From positions 2,790,001-2,854,000 of the forward strand of contig NZ_CP026029.1 in the NCBI RefSeq assembly GCF_023520895.1: DNA of 64,000 nt, given 5' to 3'. Below the pieces are notes generated by a model. That model was not told the DNA's origin and ran no database searches. It saw only the letters and a list, made by a program, of their open reading frames with translations. The first letter of the stretch is position 1. Every line of letters starts with the position of its first letter. Positions 49,501 through 57,799 of the stretch are shown in pieces. The position numbers and the translations under genes are program-made. This DNA comes from Paenibacillus sp. PK3_47 (GTDB lineage Bacteria > Bacillota > Bacilli > Paenibacillales > Paenibacillaceae).

Positions 49501-51477
49501 CACGTTGCTCACCGTAGCTCCATTGCTTAGCGTAAAGTCACTTGCCGTAAGCCCAGGAAACGCCTTGTCCAAAGTGACGGTAAACCCAGTTACGCTCTCT
49601 GCACTAACAGCGCCGGTTACGATTTCTAAAGCTCGGGATGTGAGCATCAGGTTTCCTGCACCCAGAACCATGAAGTTTCCATTAATTGTTTTAATATTTT
49701 TAGCAGCAGAGTTATTCCCAATTGAGTAGGGAGCCCACTTCATTCCATCTGAAGAAATGTACCACTCTACCCCAGTCCCGCTGGCAAGGAATAAGTTATT
49801 GGCGTAAGCAGTCATGGTTGGAATAAAGTCGACTGGATCCATATTCAGTCGTGTCCAGGTTCTTCCGTCAGGCGAAGTAAGACCGTAACTTAGATTGTCA
49901 TTGACTGTAATACCATAAACGTAGAATTCACCATTAGCGTATAGCATTTCATATGACTGAAACCATTCCGAACTCGGAAGTGCTGGCACCGTGGCCTTTG
50001 TCCATGTAAGGCCATCGATCGAATAGATGACTGTACTATAGGTAGTGGCTACAAATAGCCCATCTGCAAATACAACATCCTTAACAGAGTAATCAAAATT
50101 AACAGTTCTGGTGGTCCAAGTAAGGCCTAAATTCGTCGAAGAGAATACGTTATTTGTATTTTCACTTACAACTATAAGGTTTCCGTTACCGTAGGCCATA
50201 CCAGTCGGGCTTATGCCAGCCAATCCTGAAGGAGTCCGTTTTTCCCAGATCCGTCCGTCTGTTGATATCATTACCGAAGATTCATCAAAGGCAATGAAAT
50301 GATCTTCAGCAAAAATGACTCTTGGAACAGTTCCAGAGTTTGAGGGAAATGTGGAGGTTTGCCAGTTTTCAAAATCGTTAGAATAGGAGATGTAAGTTCT
50401 GTAATTCAATGTACCTACCCGTACATAAGTACCATTGCCATAAGCAATATCTGCTATATCAGGCAAGCTTCCTGTCCAGGACTCTCCATCCAATGTTGCT
50501 GAGATTCCGAACTCACTTACAACAACCATCCTGTCTGAGCCAATAGCGTAACCCGTGATCTCGGGGGTCGTATTAGTAGTGTTGGTCGTCCATTCAGATA
50601 TACTGGTTCCCCCTGTAGACGAAGTGTACACCGTTTGACCTAAGATACGGTACTTTCCATTGTAATAAGCAAATTCAACAGGAAGAGTTGTAGTGAGGAT
50701 TTTTGGCCATGTTGGCGTACTTGGATTCACGGAGCTAAGCACATGGCCTCTATGTGTTGAATTAACGCTATCTGTTATAGCAAAAAAACGGTCGTTAACA
50801 AAGGTTAAGCTACTAATCATTGCAGGACCGAGGTAATACAGACTGACTCTGGACCATGGCCCGGATGGGCTGGTGCTGACCAAAATGGTACCATCGGTAG
50901 CTGTATGGGAAATTGCATATTTCCCATTTCCATAAGTGATTCCGGTCATGCTTACCATAATTGTTTTACCCGTGCTGTCTAATAAGGGTGTTCTCGTCCA
51001 AGATTCTCCGTCTGAAGAGGTCACCATATCTCCTGAACTACCGACCGCTATAAACTGACCTTCAATAAACCGGACATCCATTAGCGGTGAAGATACTCCT
51101 GATACTCTGGGAGTCCAGCTCTTTCCGTCAGGTGAGGTCAGAATCGTCCCGTCTGCTCCTACCACTACAAATTTATTGGCTCCATAAGCGGCTCCATAAA
51201 ATGTAGTTGTGTTACTGTTCTCCATTACGTCACTCCAAAGCTTACCGTCTTCGGAACGCACGATGTTACCAGTAGTTCCGGTTGCGATATAAATACCCTG
51301 TCCATAGGCTGCCGCCCTGTATGCATTACTCTGTAGTCCTGCGTTCCCCTCAAATATTAGGCCAGGATCTTCCTGAGGGGGAACCTCAACTGCACTAACA
51401 GGCTGCAAAGGCCATTGCACAGCCAGCAGCACCATGGCCAGACACAGCACTAATCCTCGTTTCAGCGATTGGTACAT
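46519..51477 (-). CDS. Giant secreted SLH-domain protein with beta-propeller and Ig-like repeats
   Basis: 1652 residues; ATG at 51477 with GAAGGAG 8 nt upstream (11 extra in-frame codons lack a site). Signal peptide 1-30. Residues 35-615 hold Asp-box-like turns (for example S-P-D-G-K-S-W, S-S-D-G-E-S-W, S-I-D-G-L-T-W), suggesting one or two beta-propellers. About 620-1110 are six Ig-like repeats of 80-84 residues (G-T-I-S-x-x-S-T-x-G-F-T-V-T-L-D, ending Y-T-V-T-I). A Pro/Thr/Ser linker (1119-1210) leads to a conserved domain and then SLH modules (about 1462-1652) with G-F-P-D-G-T-F-R-P and T-R-A-Q/E. SLH domains bind pyruvylated secondary wall polymer, so the protein is displayed on the cell surface. 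Ligand unknown. Confidence 0.9.
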   Translation of the reverse strand: MYQSLKRGLVLCLAMVLLAVQWPLQPVSAVEVPPQEDPGLIFEGNAGLQSNAYRAAAYGQGIYIATGTTGNIVRSEDGKLWSDVMENSNTTTFYGAAYGANKFVVVGADGTILTSPDGKSWTPRVSGVSSPLMDVRFIEGQFIAVGSSGDMVTSSDGESWTRTPLLDSTGKTIMVSMTGITYGNGKYAISHTATDGTILVSTSPSGPWSRVSLYYLGPAMISSLTFVNDRFFAITDSVNSTHRGHVLSSVNPSTPTWPKILTTTLPVEFAYYNGKYRILGQTVYTSSTGGTSISEWTTNTTNTTPEITGYAIGSDRMVVVSEFGISATLDGESWTGSLPDIADIAYGNGTYVRVGTLNYRTYISYSNDFENWQTSTFPSNSGTVPRVIFAEDHFIAFDESSVMISTDGRIWEKRTPSGLAGISPTGMAYGNGNLIVVSENTNNVFSSTNLGLTWTTRTVNFDYSVKDVVFADGLFVATTYSTVIYSIDGLTWTKATVPALPSSEWFQSYEMLYANGEFYVYGITVNDNLSYGLTSPDGRTWTRLNMDPVDFIPTMTAYANNLFLASGTGVEWYISSDGMKWAPYSIGNNSAAKNIKTINGNFMVLGAGNLMLTSRALEIVTGAVSAESVTGFTVTLDKAFPGLTASDFTLSNGATVSNVTTVDGGLTYQVEANLTEGETYTVMIRHPGYLFSVESVTVPVPVAVAGTISNQSTNGFTVTLDQAVPGLTASNFALNNGATVTSVNTADGGLTYMVNASLSPGTVYTVTITETGYRITVGNVNTPFETLINGTISNESTTGFTITLDRMALLYTNMYFVLNDTMRVNSITPLDDSNLSYQVSADLTDGETYTVTIMEPGLRFVVENVVVPPATEVAGTISNPGTTGFTVTLDQAVPGLTSSDFALSGGVTVDSVTTADEGLTYQVEAVLSEGETYTVTITEAGYHFTVGNITVPMPVAITGTISTPSTTGFTVTLDQAVPGLTASDFALSGGTAVSSVISADGGLTYQVEAALSEGETYTVEITKTGYRFNVSDVIVPEAVAITGAISTPATTGFTVTLDQAVPGLTASNFTLSGGAIAANVTTTDGGTTYQVEAALDEGQTYTVTVTAAGYLFSVGNVVVPEATQPTPTEAPTPTESPVPTETPGSTSTPVPTEIPVPTSTPAPTSTPAPTSTSEPSASPTPVPTTDPTPGTGGSSSGGSTPVATASPTATPIPATVSIGNGGTLPVNVTRTVTNGVISDTLTLPNDRTSEAVNQIRNSGGDSLRITVPDAGTPADVLNVQLPAAALQAIKQADLNLGITTSYIETVVPHEALAAQNNDLYFRFTPVKNQQQRDIVSQRALQAEPVQNISAQLQPTVVATPVEVETNMTGGSEVSIVLPLNGVTLPAETQQRDSFLKSLAVYAEQGNNSSELLSGEIISTGTSAPGIRFAANPRGAFALLSWQGMDLSSQLGDSSSNTPEAPAVNSRTPYIQGFPDGTFRPEGAVTRAQMATMLARLLNDSGTQSQAVTYPDVTAAHWARNQIGFITAQGLMIGDKNGNFNPNDGITRAQMATIAARYAADQPAAATAQSFSDIAGHWAAGDIAAAQSKGLMQGYSNGTFRPGQIITRAEAVTVLNKLFNWTSSNISGTPTWKDVSTAHWAYNDIEAASETIE
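47926..48113 (-). repeat. Pro/Thr/Ser linker repeat of the first SLH protein
   Basis: Encodes repeats of T-P/S-x-P-T-S-T-P. The units are degenerate (mixed E, P, S and V substitutions) compared with the more regular array in the paralogue. Confidence 0.75.
48130..49620 (-). repeat. Six tandem Ig-like domain repeats, first SLH protein
   Basis: Units of about 240-252 bp. The first (nearest the propeller) is V-T-G-A-V-S-A-E-S, then V-A-G-T-I-S-N-Q-S, I-N-G-T-I-S-N-E-S, V-A-G-T-I-S-N-P-G, I-T-G-T-I-S-T-P-S and I-T-G-A-I-S-T-P-A. Unit 3 is divergent (D-R-M-A-L-L-Y instead of D-Q-A-V-P-G-L). The region at about 48690-49110 is nearly identical to 54030-54440 in the second gene. Confidence 0.85.
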
Positions 51478-51535
51478 TCGTTCAACTCCTTCTCGGTTAT
51501 ATCGGGTCACCAGTAAACCCGGTTTAATATCCTAA

Positions 51536-51549
51536 CTACCCGTAAGCAG
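51536..51549 (-). promoter_or_regulatory. UNCG-tetraloop hairpin in the leader of the first SLH gene
   Basis: On the minus strand CTGCTTACGGGTAG can fold into a 5-bp stem with a TACG (UNCG-type) loop, 58 nt before the start codon. An equivalent occurs at the same distance before the paralogue. Confidence 0.55.
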
Positions 51550-51691
51550 ATGAGGTTCTTACAGATTAACCGCTTTAAAACTTTAAAAGCGGATGCAAAG
51601 TTTTAAACTAAAAATTTCAAAACGGCAGATCTCTGAATTATCTTGACTTATTCGGCAGGAATCCAGTTATAATACCGAACGATTAGTATAA

Positions 51692-51737
51692 AACGCCGGC
51701 TTCAACCACTGAAGTGGACGAAGCCGGCGCTTTTTTT
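51692..51737. terminator. Terminator downstream of the second SLH gene
   Basis: AAACGCCGGCTTC / GAAGCCGGCGCTTT stem with an ACTGAAGT-type inner hairpin and T-run on each strand. Its stem is almost the same as that at 46437-46484, so the terminator was duplicated with the gene. Confidence 0.9.
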
Positions 51738-51751
51738 GCTGCCTAGTTACA

Positions 51752-54700
51752 TTATTCTATTGTTCCCGAAGCAGCCTCAATATCAGTGTACGCCCAGTGA
51801 CTTCTGCTGACGTCTTTCCAGGTCGGAGTTCCCGGAGTACTGGCCAAAGTCCGGCCGAACAGCTTGTTAAGCACGGTAACGGCTTCTGCCCGGGTAATAA
51901 CCTGCTTCGGACGGAAGGTGCCGTCACTATAGCCTTGCATCAAACCTCTTGATTGGGCAGCTGCAATGTCATCTGCCGCCCAGTGTCCTGTGATATCCCT
52001 GAACGATTGTACAGTACTTTCAGCAGGCTGGTCAGCTGTAAATCTGGATACGATTGTGGCCATCTGTGCCCGGGTAATTCCGTCATTCGGGTTAAAGTTT
52101 CCGTTCTTGTCCCCGATCATCAGACCCCGTGCAGTGATGAATCCAATCTGATCCTGTGCCCAATGGGCTTCAGAGACATCCGGATAAATTCCTGCTTGCG
52201 ACTGGTTCTCCTTATATTCCAGCAGCCTTGCCAGCATGGTTGCCATCTGGGACCGGGATACAGCGGCTTCCGGTCTGAAGGTTCCGTCCGGGAAGCCATT
52301 GATATAAGGCGCACGGTTTTGAACAGCTGGAGATTCAGGCGTAACGCTATCCCCAAGCTGGCTGCTGAGATCGATTCCCTGCCAGCTCAGCAGGGCAAAG
52401 GCTCCGAGCGGATTGGCTGTAAATCGGATAGCTGGTGTATTTGTTCCCGCGGAGATAATTTCTCCGGACATCAGCTGCGGCTTGCCGGTTCCATGTTCGG
52501 CGTAAACAGCCAGCGACTTCAAGAAGCTGTCTCTCTGCTGCGTGTCGGCTGGCAGAGTCACTCCTGTCAGCGGCATTACCATCGAGACATCGCCCTGACC
52601 TGTTATATTGGTCTCAACTTCCACAGGTGTTGCTACAACTACTGGCTGAAGCTGGGCCGAGATGGACTGTACTTGTTCATTCTGCAGCGCTCTTTGCCGT
52701 ACGGTATCCCGCTTCTGCTGATCTTTCAGCGGTATGAAGCGGAAGTACAGATCATTGCTCTGTGCTGCCAGCGTATCCGGCGGCACTACAGTTTCAATGT
52801 AGCTTGTGGCAATTTCCAGATTAAGATCAGCCTGTTCAATCGTCTGCAGCGATTCAGCAGGGAGCTGGACGTTCAGTTCATCCGCCGCCTGATCCGGAGT
52901 CTCCGCAATCATAATCCGGAGGCTGTCTCCGCCGCTGTTTTTAATCCGGTTGACCGCTTCATTTGTTTGGTCCGCCGGCAGCGTAACTGTATCAATAACC
53001 ACCCCGTTAGTTACAGTCCGTCTTTTAGTGACCGGCAGTGTTTCGCCATTTCCATAAGTCAGGGTGGCAGGAGCAGGAGTTGCTGCCGGTGAAGCTGTTG
53101 GTGCAGCTGTAACTGCAGGTGAACCACCGCCCGAGCCCGTTCCGCCGGAATCTGAAGGAGGAGCAGTCGTCGCCGTTGCTGTCGGTACTGGTGATTCGGA
53201 TGGTACCGGTGTTGAAGTTGGTGCAGGTGTTGAAGTTGGTGCAGGTGTTGAAGTTGGTGCCGGTGTTGAAGTTGGTGCAGGTGTTGAAGTTGGTGCCGGT
53301 GTTGAAGTTGGTGCAGGTGTTGAAGTTGGTGCAGGTGTTGAAGTTGGTGCCGGTGTTGACGTAGGCACCGGTGTTGAGGTCGGTACTGGTGTTGCTGTCG
53401 GTACCGGCGACTCCGTTGGTGTTGGTGACTCTGTTGGTGCCGGTGTCGGCTGGGCAGCTTCAGGTACAACTACATTACCTATCGAAAGCAGGTAGCCAGC
53501 TCTCGTAATCGTAACCGTGTACGTCTCACCTTCAGAGAGTACCGCTTCCACCTGATAAGTTAAACCCCCATCAGTTGTGGTCACATTATCTACCGTCACT
53601 CCGCCGCTAAGCGCAAAATCGCTGGCAGTAAGCCCCGGCACCGCTTGATCCAAAGTGACTGTGAATCCTTCAGTACCCGGATTGCTGATCGTTCCGGCGA
53701 CAGCGACAGGTGCTGGAACGGCAACGTTACCAACAGTAAACCGGTAACCCGCTTCAGTAATTGTAACGGTATACGTCTCACCTTCAGAGAGCACCGCTTC
53801 CACCTGGTAAGTTAAGCCTCCATCGGTTGTGGTCACATTGTCCACCGTCACTCCGCCGCTAAGCGCAAAATCACTGGCGTTAAGCCCTGGTACCGCCTGG
53901 TCCAGAGTGATGGTGAAGCCGGTTGTCCCCGGATTGCTGATCGTTCCGGCTACAGCAACTGGTGCTGGGACCGCAACATTCCCTACAGTAAACCGGTAAC
54001 CCGCTTCTGTAATGGTTACAGTATACGTCTCACCTTCAGAGAGCACTGCTTCCACCTGGTAAGTTAAGCCTTCGTCAGCAGTGGTTACACTATCCACCGT
54101 CACTCCGCCGCTAAGGGCAAAATCGCTGGCAGTAAGCCCCGGCACGGCTTGATCCAGAGTGACTGTAAAGCCGGTTGTGCCCGGATTGCTGATGGTTCCG
54201 GCTACCTCGGTCGCCGGCGGAACCACTACATTTTCAACTACAAAACGCAGACCCGGTTCCATGATTGTAACGGTATAGGTTTCTCCGTCAGTAAGATCCG
54301 CCGATACCTGATAGCTTAAATTGCTGTCATCAAGCGGCGTAATACTATTCACCCTCATAGTATCGTTAAGAACAAAATACATATTATTATATAGTAGCGC
54401 CATCCGGTCCAACGTGATCGTAAAACCGGTAACCGATTCATTGCTGATGGTTCCGTTAATTAAAATCTCCCAAGGCGTAGTTACATTTCCGACTGTAAAC
54501 CGGTAGCCTGGCTCTGTAATGGTTACAGTATAGGTTGTGCTAGGAGAAAGAGATGCATTAACAACGTACGTCAGGCCGTTATCAGCTGTATTTACTGAAG
54601 TCACTGAGGCCCCGCGATTAAGTGCAAAATGGCTGGCAGTAAGCCCCGGTACGGCCTTATCCAATGTAACAGTAAAGCCATTTGTACTTTGATTGCTGAT

Positions 54701-56818
54701 TGTTCCGGCTACTGCGACAGATTCAGGTACTGTAACATCGCCTATGGAGAAGCGGTAGCCTGATTCTGTAATTGTAACTGTGTAGACCTCCCCTTCGGTG
54801 AGGGCTGCTTCAACCTGATAAGTCAGACCGCCGTCGGATGTAGTTACATTATTCACTGTTACTCCGCCGCTCAATGTAAAGTCGCTTGCAGTAAGCCCTG
54901 GAATGGCCTTGTCCAAGGTTACTGTAAAGCCCGTCGTGCTTTCAGCGCTGACCAGGCCGGTTACGTCTTCGGTCTGGCCGGACAGGAGCGCAAGTCCCCC
55001 CGCGCCCACCACTGCAATATTTCCGTTAATGTTTCTAATGTTCAGGGCAGTGGAGTTGTTCGGGATATCGTAAGACACCCAATTGATTCCGTCTGCGGAG
55101 CTAAACCAGTTTCTTCCATTAACACTGCCGAGGAAGACATTATCGGCATAAGCAATCATTCGCGGCGAGAAATCGGCCGGATTCGGAGTGAATGGGGTCC
55201 AGTTTTTTCCGTCCAAAGAAGTGAGACCATAGCCCTGAGGGCTGTCGGTTCCCACGTAAATGATGAACTTGCCGCTGCCGTATACAATTTTGCTTGGAGC
55301 ATCATTTTCAGTGATTGGCATTGACGGTATGGAAACTGTCGTCCAGTTGATGCCATCCGGCGAATAAAGGACTGAAGTGGAGGTGGTTATTATAAACAGC
55401 CCTTCAACAAATTCAACATTATTATAGCGGCCGGCGCCGGATACTGCTGTGTATGACCAGGTTTTACCCAGATCGGTAGAGTAGAATACCCTGCCCGAGT
55501 AGCGGCCTACTACTACAAGCGTTCCATTGCCATAGGCCATTCCGCTCAGACCGACCTCCTCCATACTGCCGGAAGTCCGGTTCTCCCAATCCCGTCCGTC
55601 CGCCGACCCCCAGATTGAGGATTCATCGTAGGCCACAAAATCATTCCCGGCGGACATGACCCGTCGAATGGATCCATAGTTTTGCGGATAAGTGGCTGTC
55701 TCCCAATCGGCAAAGTTGCTCGACGTAGAGAAATAGATTCTATTATTTAATGTACCTGCCCGCACATAAGTGCCGTTTTTATAAGCAACATCTGTAATGT
55801 CCGGGAAGGCGGGCGTCCATGTCTCTCCATTCAGGGTCATGGAGAGCCCGTAATCGCCTGCCACGACGATCCGGTCAGGACCGACTGCGGAGGCTCTGAT
55901 GAGACTGGGGAGATCATCAAGATACATCGTCCAGTTATTCAGGTTCGTATCCGGGGTTGCCGAGGTGTACATCGGGTAACCTAAAATCCGATATTTTCCG
56001 TCAAAATAGGCAAAGTCCAGCGGAATATTTCCGACGCGAAGTTTGGGCCATGCCGAAGCGCCGGGGTTTGCCGAAAGCAGCACGTACCCTCTGTGCATTC
56101 CATTGCTGCTGTTCTCTGTTACGGCGAAAAAACGGTCCCGAACAAAAGCCAAGCTCGTGATCATTGCCGGTCCGTCGGCATAAATGATATTTTTGGTCCA
56201 TGGTCCGGACAAATTGGAGCTGACCAAAATGCTGCTGTCGAGTCCACTATGGGTAAGGGCATAACTTCCGTTTCCATAAGCGATTCCGGTCAAATCCAAA
56301 TTATAAACGCCTGCAAAGCCATCAGACACAAACAGCCGGAACCAGGCCGTTCCGTCTCCGGAAACCAGCATAACCCCGCCATTACCGACAATGACAAACT
56401 GTTCCCCGATAAATTCCACATCATTTAAATTGCTGCTGATTGCCGAAACGTATGGAGTCCAGTTCTCCCCGTCCGGTGAACTCAGGATCGTCCCGCCGCT
56501 TCCAACCACGACAAAACGGTTGTTGCCGTAAGCGGCGCTGTTAAAAGTTTCCGTGCTGTTGATCCCGGCTACGTCGGTCCAATTCACCCCATCTTGGGAC
56601 CGCACAATATTTCCGTTAGTGCCTGCCGCGATATATACGCCTTGTCCGTAAGCCGCCGCTTTGTATCCGTCGCTCTGTATTCCGGGATTCCCTTCAAAAA
56701 CAATACCGGACTCCGCGGCTGGATCCGGAGCTGCACCAGCAGGCTGTATAGGCCATTGAACCAACAACAGTACAGCGGCCAGCATCACTATCATGCCTCG
56801 TTTCAGCAATCGAACCAT
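51752..56818 (-). CDS. Giant secreted SLH-domain protein, paralogue of the preceding gene
   Basis: 1688 residues; ATG at 56818 with AAGGAG 8 nt upstream (14 earlier codons are excluded). Same plan as the protein at 46519-51477: signal peptide (1-30), Asp-box propeller region (35-612), six Ig-like repeats (about 618-1115), Pro/Thr linker (1123-1250), conserved domain and SLH modules (1498-1688, with T-R-S-Q, T-R-A-Q and T-R-A-E). Its linker is longer and much more regular (T-S-T-P-A-P units), and Ig repeats 4-6 are almost identical to one another. The propeller half differs most from the paralogue, which suggests diversifying ligand recognition on a conserved anchor. Ligand unknown. Confidence 0.9.
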   Translation of the reverse strand: MVRLLKRGMIVMLAAVLLLVQWPIQPAGAAPDPAAESGIVFEGNPGIQSDGYKAAAYGQGVYIAAGTNGNIVRSQDGVNWTDVAGINSTETFNSAAYGNNRFVVVGSGGTILSSPDGENWTPYVSAISSNLNDVEFIGEQFVIVGNGGVMLVSGDGTAWFRLFVSDGFAGVYNLDLTGIAYGNGSYALTHSGLDSSILVSSNLSGPWTKNIIYADGPAMITSLAFVRDRFFAVTENSSNGMHRGYVLLSANPGASAWPKLRVGNIPLDFAYFDGKYRILGYPMYTSATPDTNLNNWTMYLDDLPSLIRASAVGPDRIVVAGDYGLSMTLNGETWTPAFPDITDVAYKNGTYVRAGTLNNRIYFSTSSNFADWETATYPQNYGSIRRVMSAGNDFVAYDESSIWGSADGRDWENRTSGSMEEVGLSGMAYGNGTLVVVGRYSGRVFYSTDLGKTWSYTAVSGAGRYNNVEFVEGLFIITTSTSVLYSPDGINWTTVSIPSMPITENDAPSKIVYGSGKFIIYVGTDSPQGYGLTSLDGKNWTPFTPNPADFSPRMIAYADNVFLGSVNGRNWFSSADGINWVSYDIPNNSTALNIRNINGNIAVVGAGGLALLSGQTEDVTGLVSAESTTGFTVTLDKAIPGLTASDFTLSGGVTVNNVTTSDGGLTYQVEAALTEGEVYTVTITESGYRFSIGDVTVPESVAVAGTISNQSTNGFTVTLDKAVPGLTASHFALNRGASVTSVNTADNGLTYVVNASLSPSTTYTVTITEPGYRFTVGNVTTPWEILINGTISNESVTGFTITLDRMALLYNNMYFVLNDTMRVNSITPLDDSNLSYQVSADLTDGETYTVTIMEPGLRFVVENVVVPPATEVAGTISNPGTTGFTVTLDQAVPGLTASDFALSGGVTVDSVTTADEGLTYQVEAVLSEGETYTVTITEAGYRFTVGNVAVPAPVAVAGTISNPGTTGFTITLDQAVPGLNASDFALSGGVTVDNVTTTDGGLTYQVEAVLSEGETYTVTITEAGYRFTVGNVAVPAPVAVAGTISNPGTEGFTVTLDQAVPGLTASDFALSGGVTVDNVTTTDGGLTYQVEAVLSEGETYTVTITRAGYLLSIGNVVVPEAAQPTPAPTESPTPTESPVPTATPVPTSTPVPTSTPAPTSTPAPTSTPAPTSTPAPTSTPAPTSTPAPTSTPAPTSTPAPTSTPVPSESPVPTATATTAPPSDSGGTGSGGGSPAVTAAPTASPAATPAPATLTYGNGETLPVTKRRTVTNGVVIDTVTLPADQTNEAVNRIKNSGGDSLRIMIAETPDQAADELNVQLPAESLQTIEQADLNLEIATSYIETVVPPDTLAAQSNDLYFRFIPLKDQQKRDTVRQRALQNEQVQSISAQLQPVVVATPVEVETNITGQGDVSMVMPLTGVTLPADTQQRDSFLKSLAVYAEHGTGKPQLMSGEIISAGTNTPAIRFTANPLGAFALLSWQGIDLSSQLGDSVTPESPAVQNRAPYINGFPDGTFRPEAAVSRSQMATMLARLLEYKENQSQAGIYPDVSEAHWAQDQIGFITARGLMIGDKNGNFNPNDGITRAQMATIVSRFTADQPAESTVQSFRDITGHWAADDIAAAQSRGLMQGYSDGTFRPKQVITRAEAVTVLNKLFGRTLASTPGTPTWKDVSRSHWAYTDIEAASGTIE
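53208..53405 (-). repeat. 18-bp tandem repeat (11 units) encoding T-S-T-P-A-P
   Basis: Plus-strand unit GGTGTTGAAGTTGGTGC(A/C): eight near-perfect copies from 53208, then three degenerate copies from 53352. Unit length is a multiple of three, so changes in copy number would lengthen or shorten the linker without shifting the frame. There are no spacers, so it is not CRISPR. Confidence 0.93.
53470..54970 (-). repeat. Six tandem Ig-like domain repeats, second SLH protein
   Basis: Three units at the C-terminal side share a 252-bp period (the sequence ACGTCTCACC recurs at 53521, 53773 and 54025) and are nearly identical. The three nearer the propeller are more diverged. Unit 3 again has the D-R-M-A-L-L-Y variant. 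Confidence 0.88.
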
Positions 56819-56877
56819 CTGTTCATCTCCTTGTCTCGTAGAAAATGTCTGGTCGAACACCCCGACTCATACGTAAA

Positions 56878-56891
56878 CTACCCGAAAGTAG
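56878..56891 (-). promoter_or_regulatory. UNCG-tetraloop hairpin in the leader of the second SLH gene
   Basis: Minus strand CTACTTTCGGGTAG folds as a 5-bp stem with a TTCG loop, 59 nt before the start codon; its partner is at 51536-51549. Upstream of both lies an A+T-rich region with repeated TTTAAA. The rest of the gap to 57080 has no gene. Confidence 0.55.
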
Positions 56892-57082
56892 AAGAAAGAG
56901 CTTCATATTAAGGGCTTTAAAGGTTTGAATATGGCTTTAAAAGTTTAAAATAAAAGGTTAAAAAGGCTGAAACAGGCGTAAATTCAGTCTGCAGGTAGAG
57001 GAAAACCGGGCAGTAGAGCTTAAAGGGCCGCGCTTTCCCGGCAGCCTGGAGGAGCAGAGTTAAACCCATACGCTGATGCAAA

Positions 57083-57124
57083 AGAAGACGATTCCGGCAG
57101 GCACTGGGAACGTCTTCTTTTTTA
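57083..57124 (+). terminator. Terminator-like hairpin upstream of the SLH remnant
   Basis: AGAAGACG-ATTCC / GGGAA-CGTCTTCT stem with T-run on the plus strand (and a shorter T-run on the minus strand). No intact plus-strand gene precedes it. Confidence 0.65.
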
Positions 57125-57138
57125 CTGAAGCTGCCTAA

Positions 57139-57279
57139 GGACAAAGTGCCGTCGAACAGAATGTAGCCGCAGGACTGATTCAAGGCAATAACGGCTCGAT
57201 CAATCCGAAGGATGGAATTACAAGAACGGAGGCCGACACAATAGTGATCCGGTTCTTGGAGAAAGCTGGTCGGATGTAA
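57139..57279 (+). pseudogene. Decayed C-terminus of an SLH-domain surface protein
   Basis: After a stop at 57136-57138 a 46-codon open stretch ends at TAA 57277-57279. It reads V-A-A-G-L-I-Q-G-N-N-G-S-I-N-P-K-D-G-I-T-R-T-E-A-D, which is the C-terminal half of an SLH module (G-x-x-x-G-...-F-x-P-x-x-x-I-T-R-A-E) and then a short tail to M-stop. No start codon or ribosome site precedes it, and a large terminator-like hairpin follows. It is on the opposite strand to the two intact SLH genes. Best read as the last remnant of a third surface-protein gene. Confidence 0.8.
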
Positions 57280-57309
57280 AGCAACGAATGATAGGCACTA
57301 TGTAAACAG

Positions 57310-57353
57310 CGGGGCTGTCCTGCAAGTCACAAGATGACTTGAGGACAGCCCCG
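57310..57353 (+). terminator. Terminator following the SLH remnant
   Basis: CGGGGCTGTCCT-CAAGTCA / TGACTTG-AGGACAGCCCCG long near-perfect stem, then ATTTTAT, 31 nt past the remnant's stop. Confidence 0.8.
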
Positions 57354-57799
57354 TTACATTTTATAGGAGGGCATTCGAGATGGCGTTAGGCATCTATTGA
57401 GATGTGTAATTCAACCTCTAACCAAGTATTTTAAACAAATTTCGTAGGATGAAACGCCTTTTTGACCTGAACTTATATGGATTAGCCTTGAAATGTTTAA
57501 AGCAAACCTTTGCTCTTCCCAAAACCGGCAGCATCATGAAATAGTAGAGCATGGAAAATCCTCCAATATACGTAGTCGTCTTTACCGCGCGGGAGGAGTC
57601 AGATCAAACAGAACGGGAGGGATAACGCAAAAATGATGGAAGCCTTGGGGGGCTGCAGCGGATGTATACAAAAACTTATCCCTGCGGAAAGCAGTATCGG
57701 ATGTGTGCTGACCTGGAAATTTTGCTGCTGTAATAGCTGAAGTTTGAGAAGAATGAAATATCTATTTAAAAACCCAAATCTCTAATATCGGAGGTATAC
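57354..57799. other. Non-coding region before the RCC1/FIVAR gene
   Basis: About 450 bp without a supported gene. Short frames (for example 24 codons from about 57551) have no recognisable product. The last 60 bp are A+T-rich and end in the ribosome site GGAGGTATAC. Promoter elements cannot be assigned with confidence. Confidence 0.5.

Noticed and set aside
53208..53405. Possible CRISPR array
   Set aside because: Repeats are contiguous 18-bp units without spacers and lie inside a coding frame; no cas genes are near.
53064..53495. Plus-strand frame of Val-Gly-Ala repeats
   Set aside because: It is the reverse reading of the 18-bp linker repeat of the SLH gene; no independent ribosome site.
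57551..57760. Short frames between the SLH remnant and the RCC1 gene
   Set aside because: A 24-codon frame and a following open stretch resemble nothing known and lack ribosome sites.
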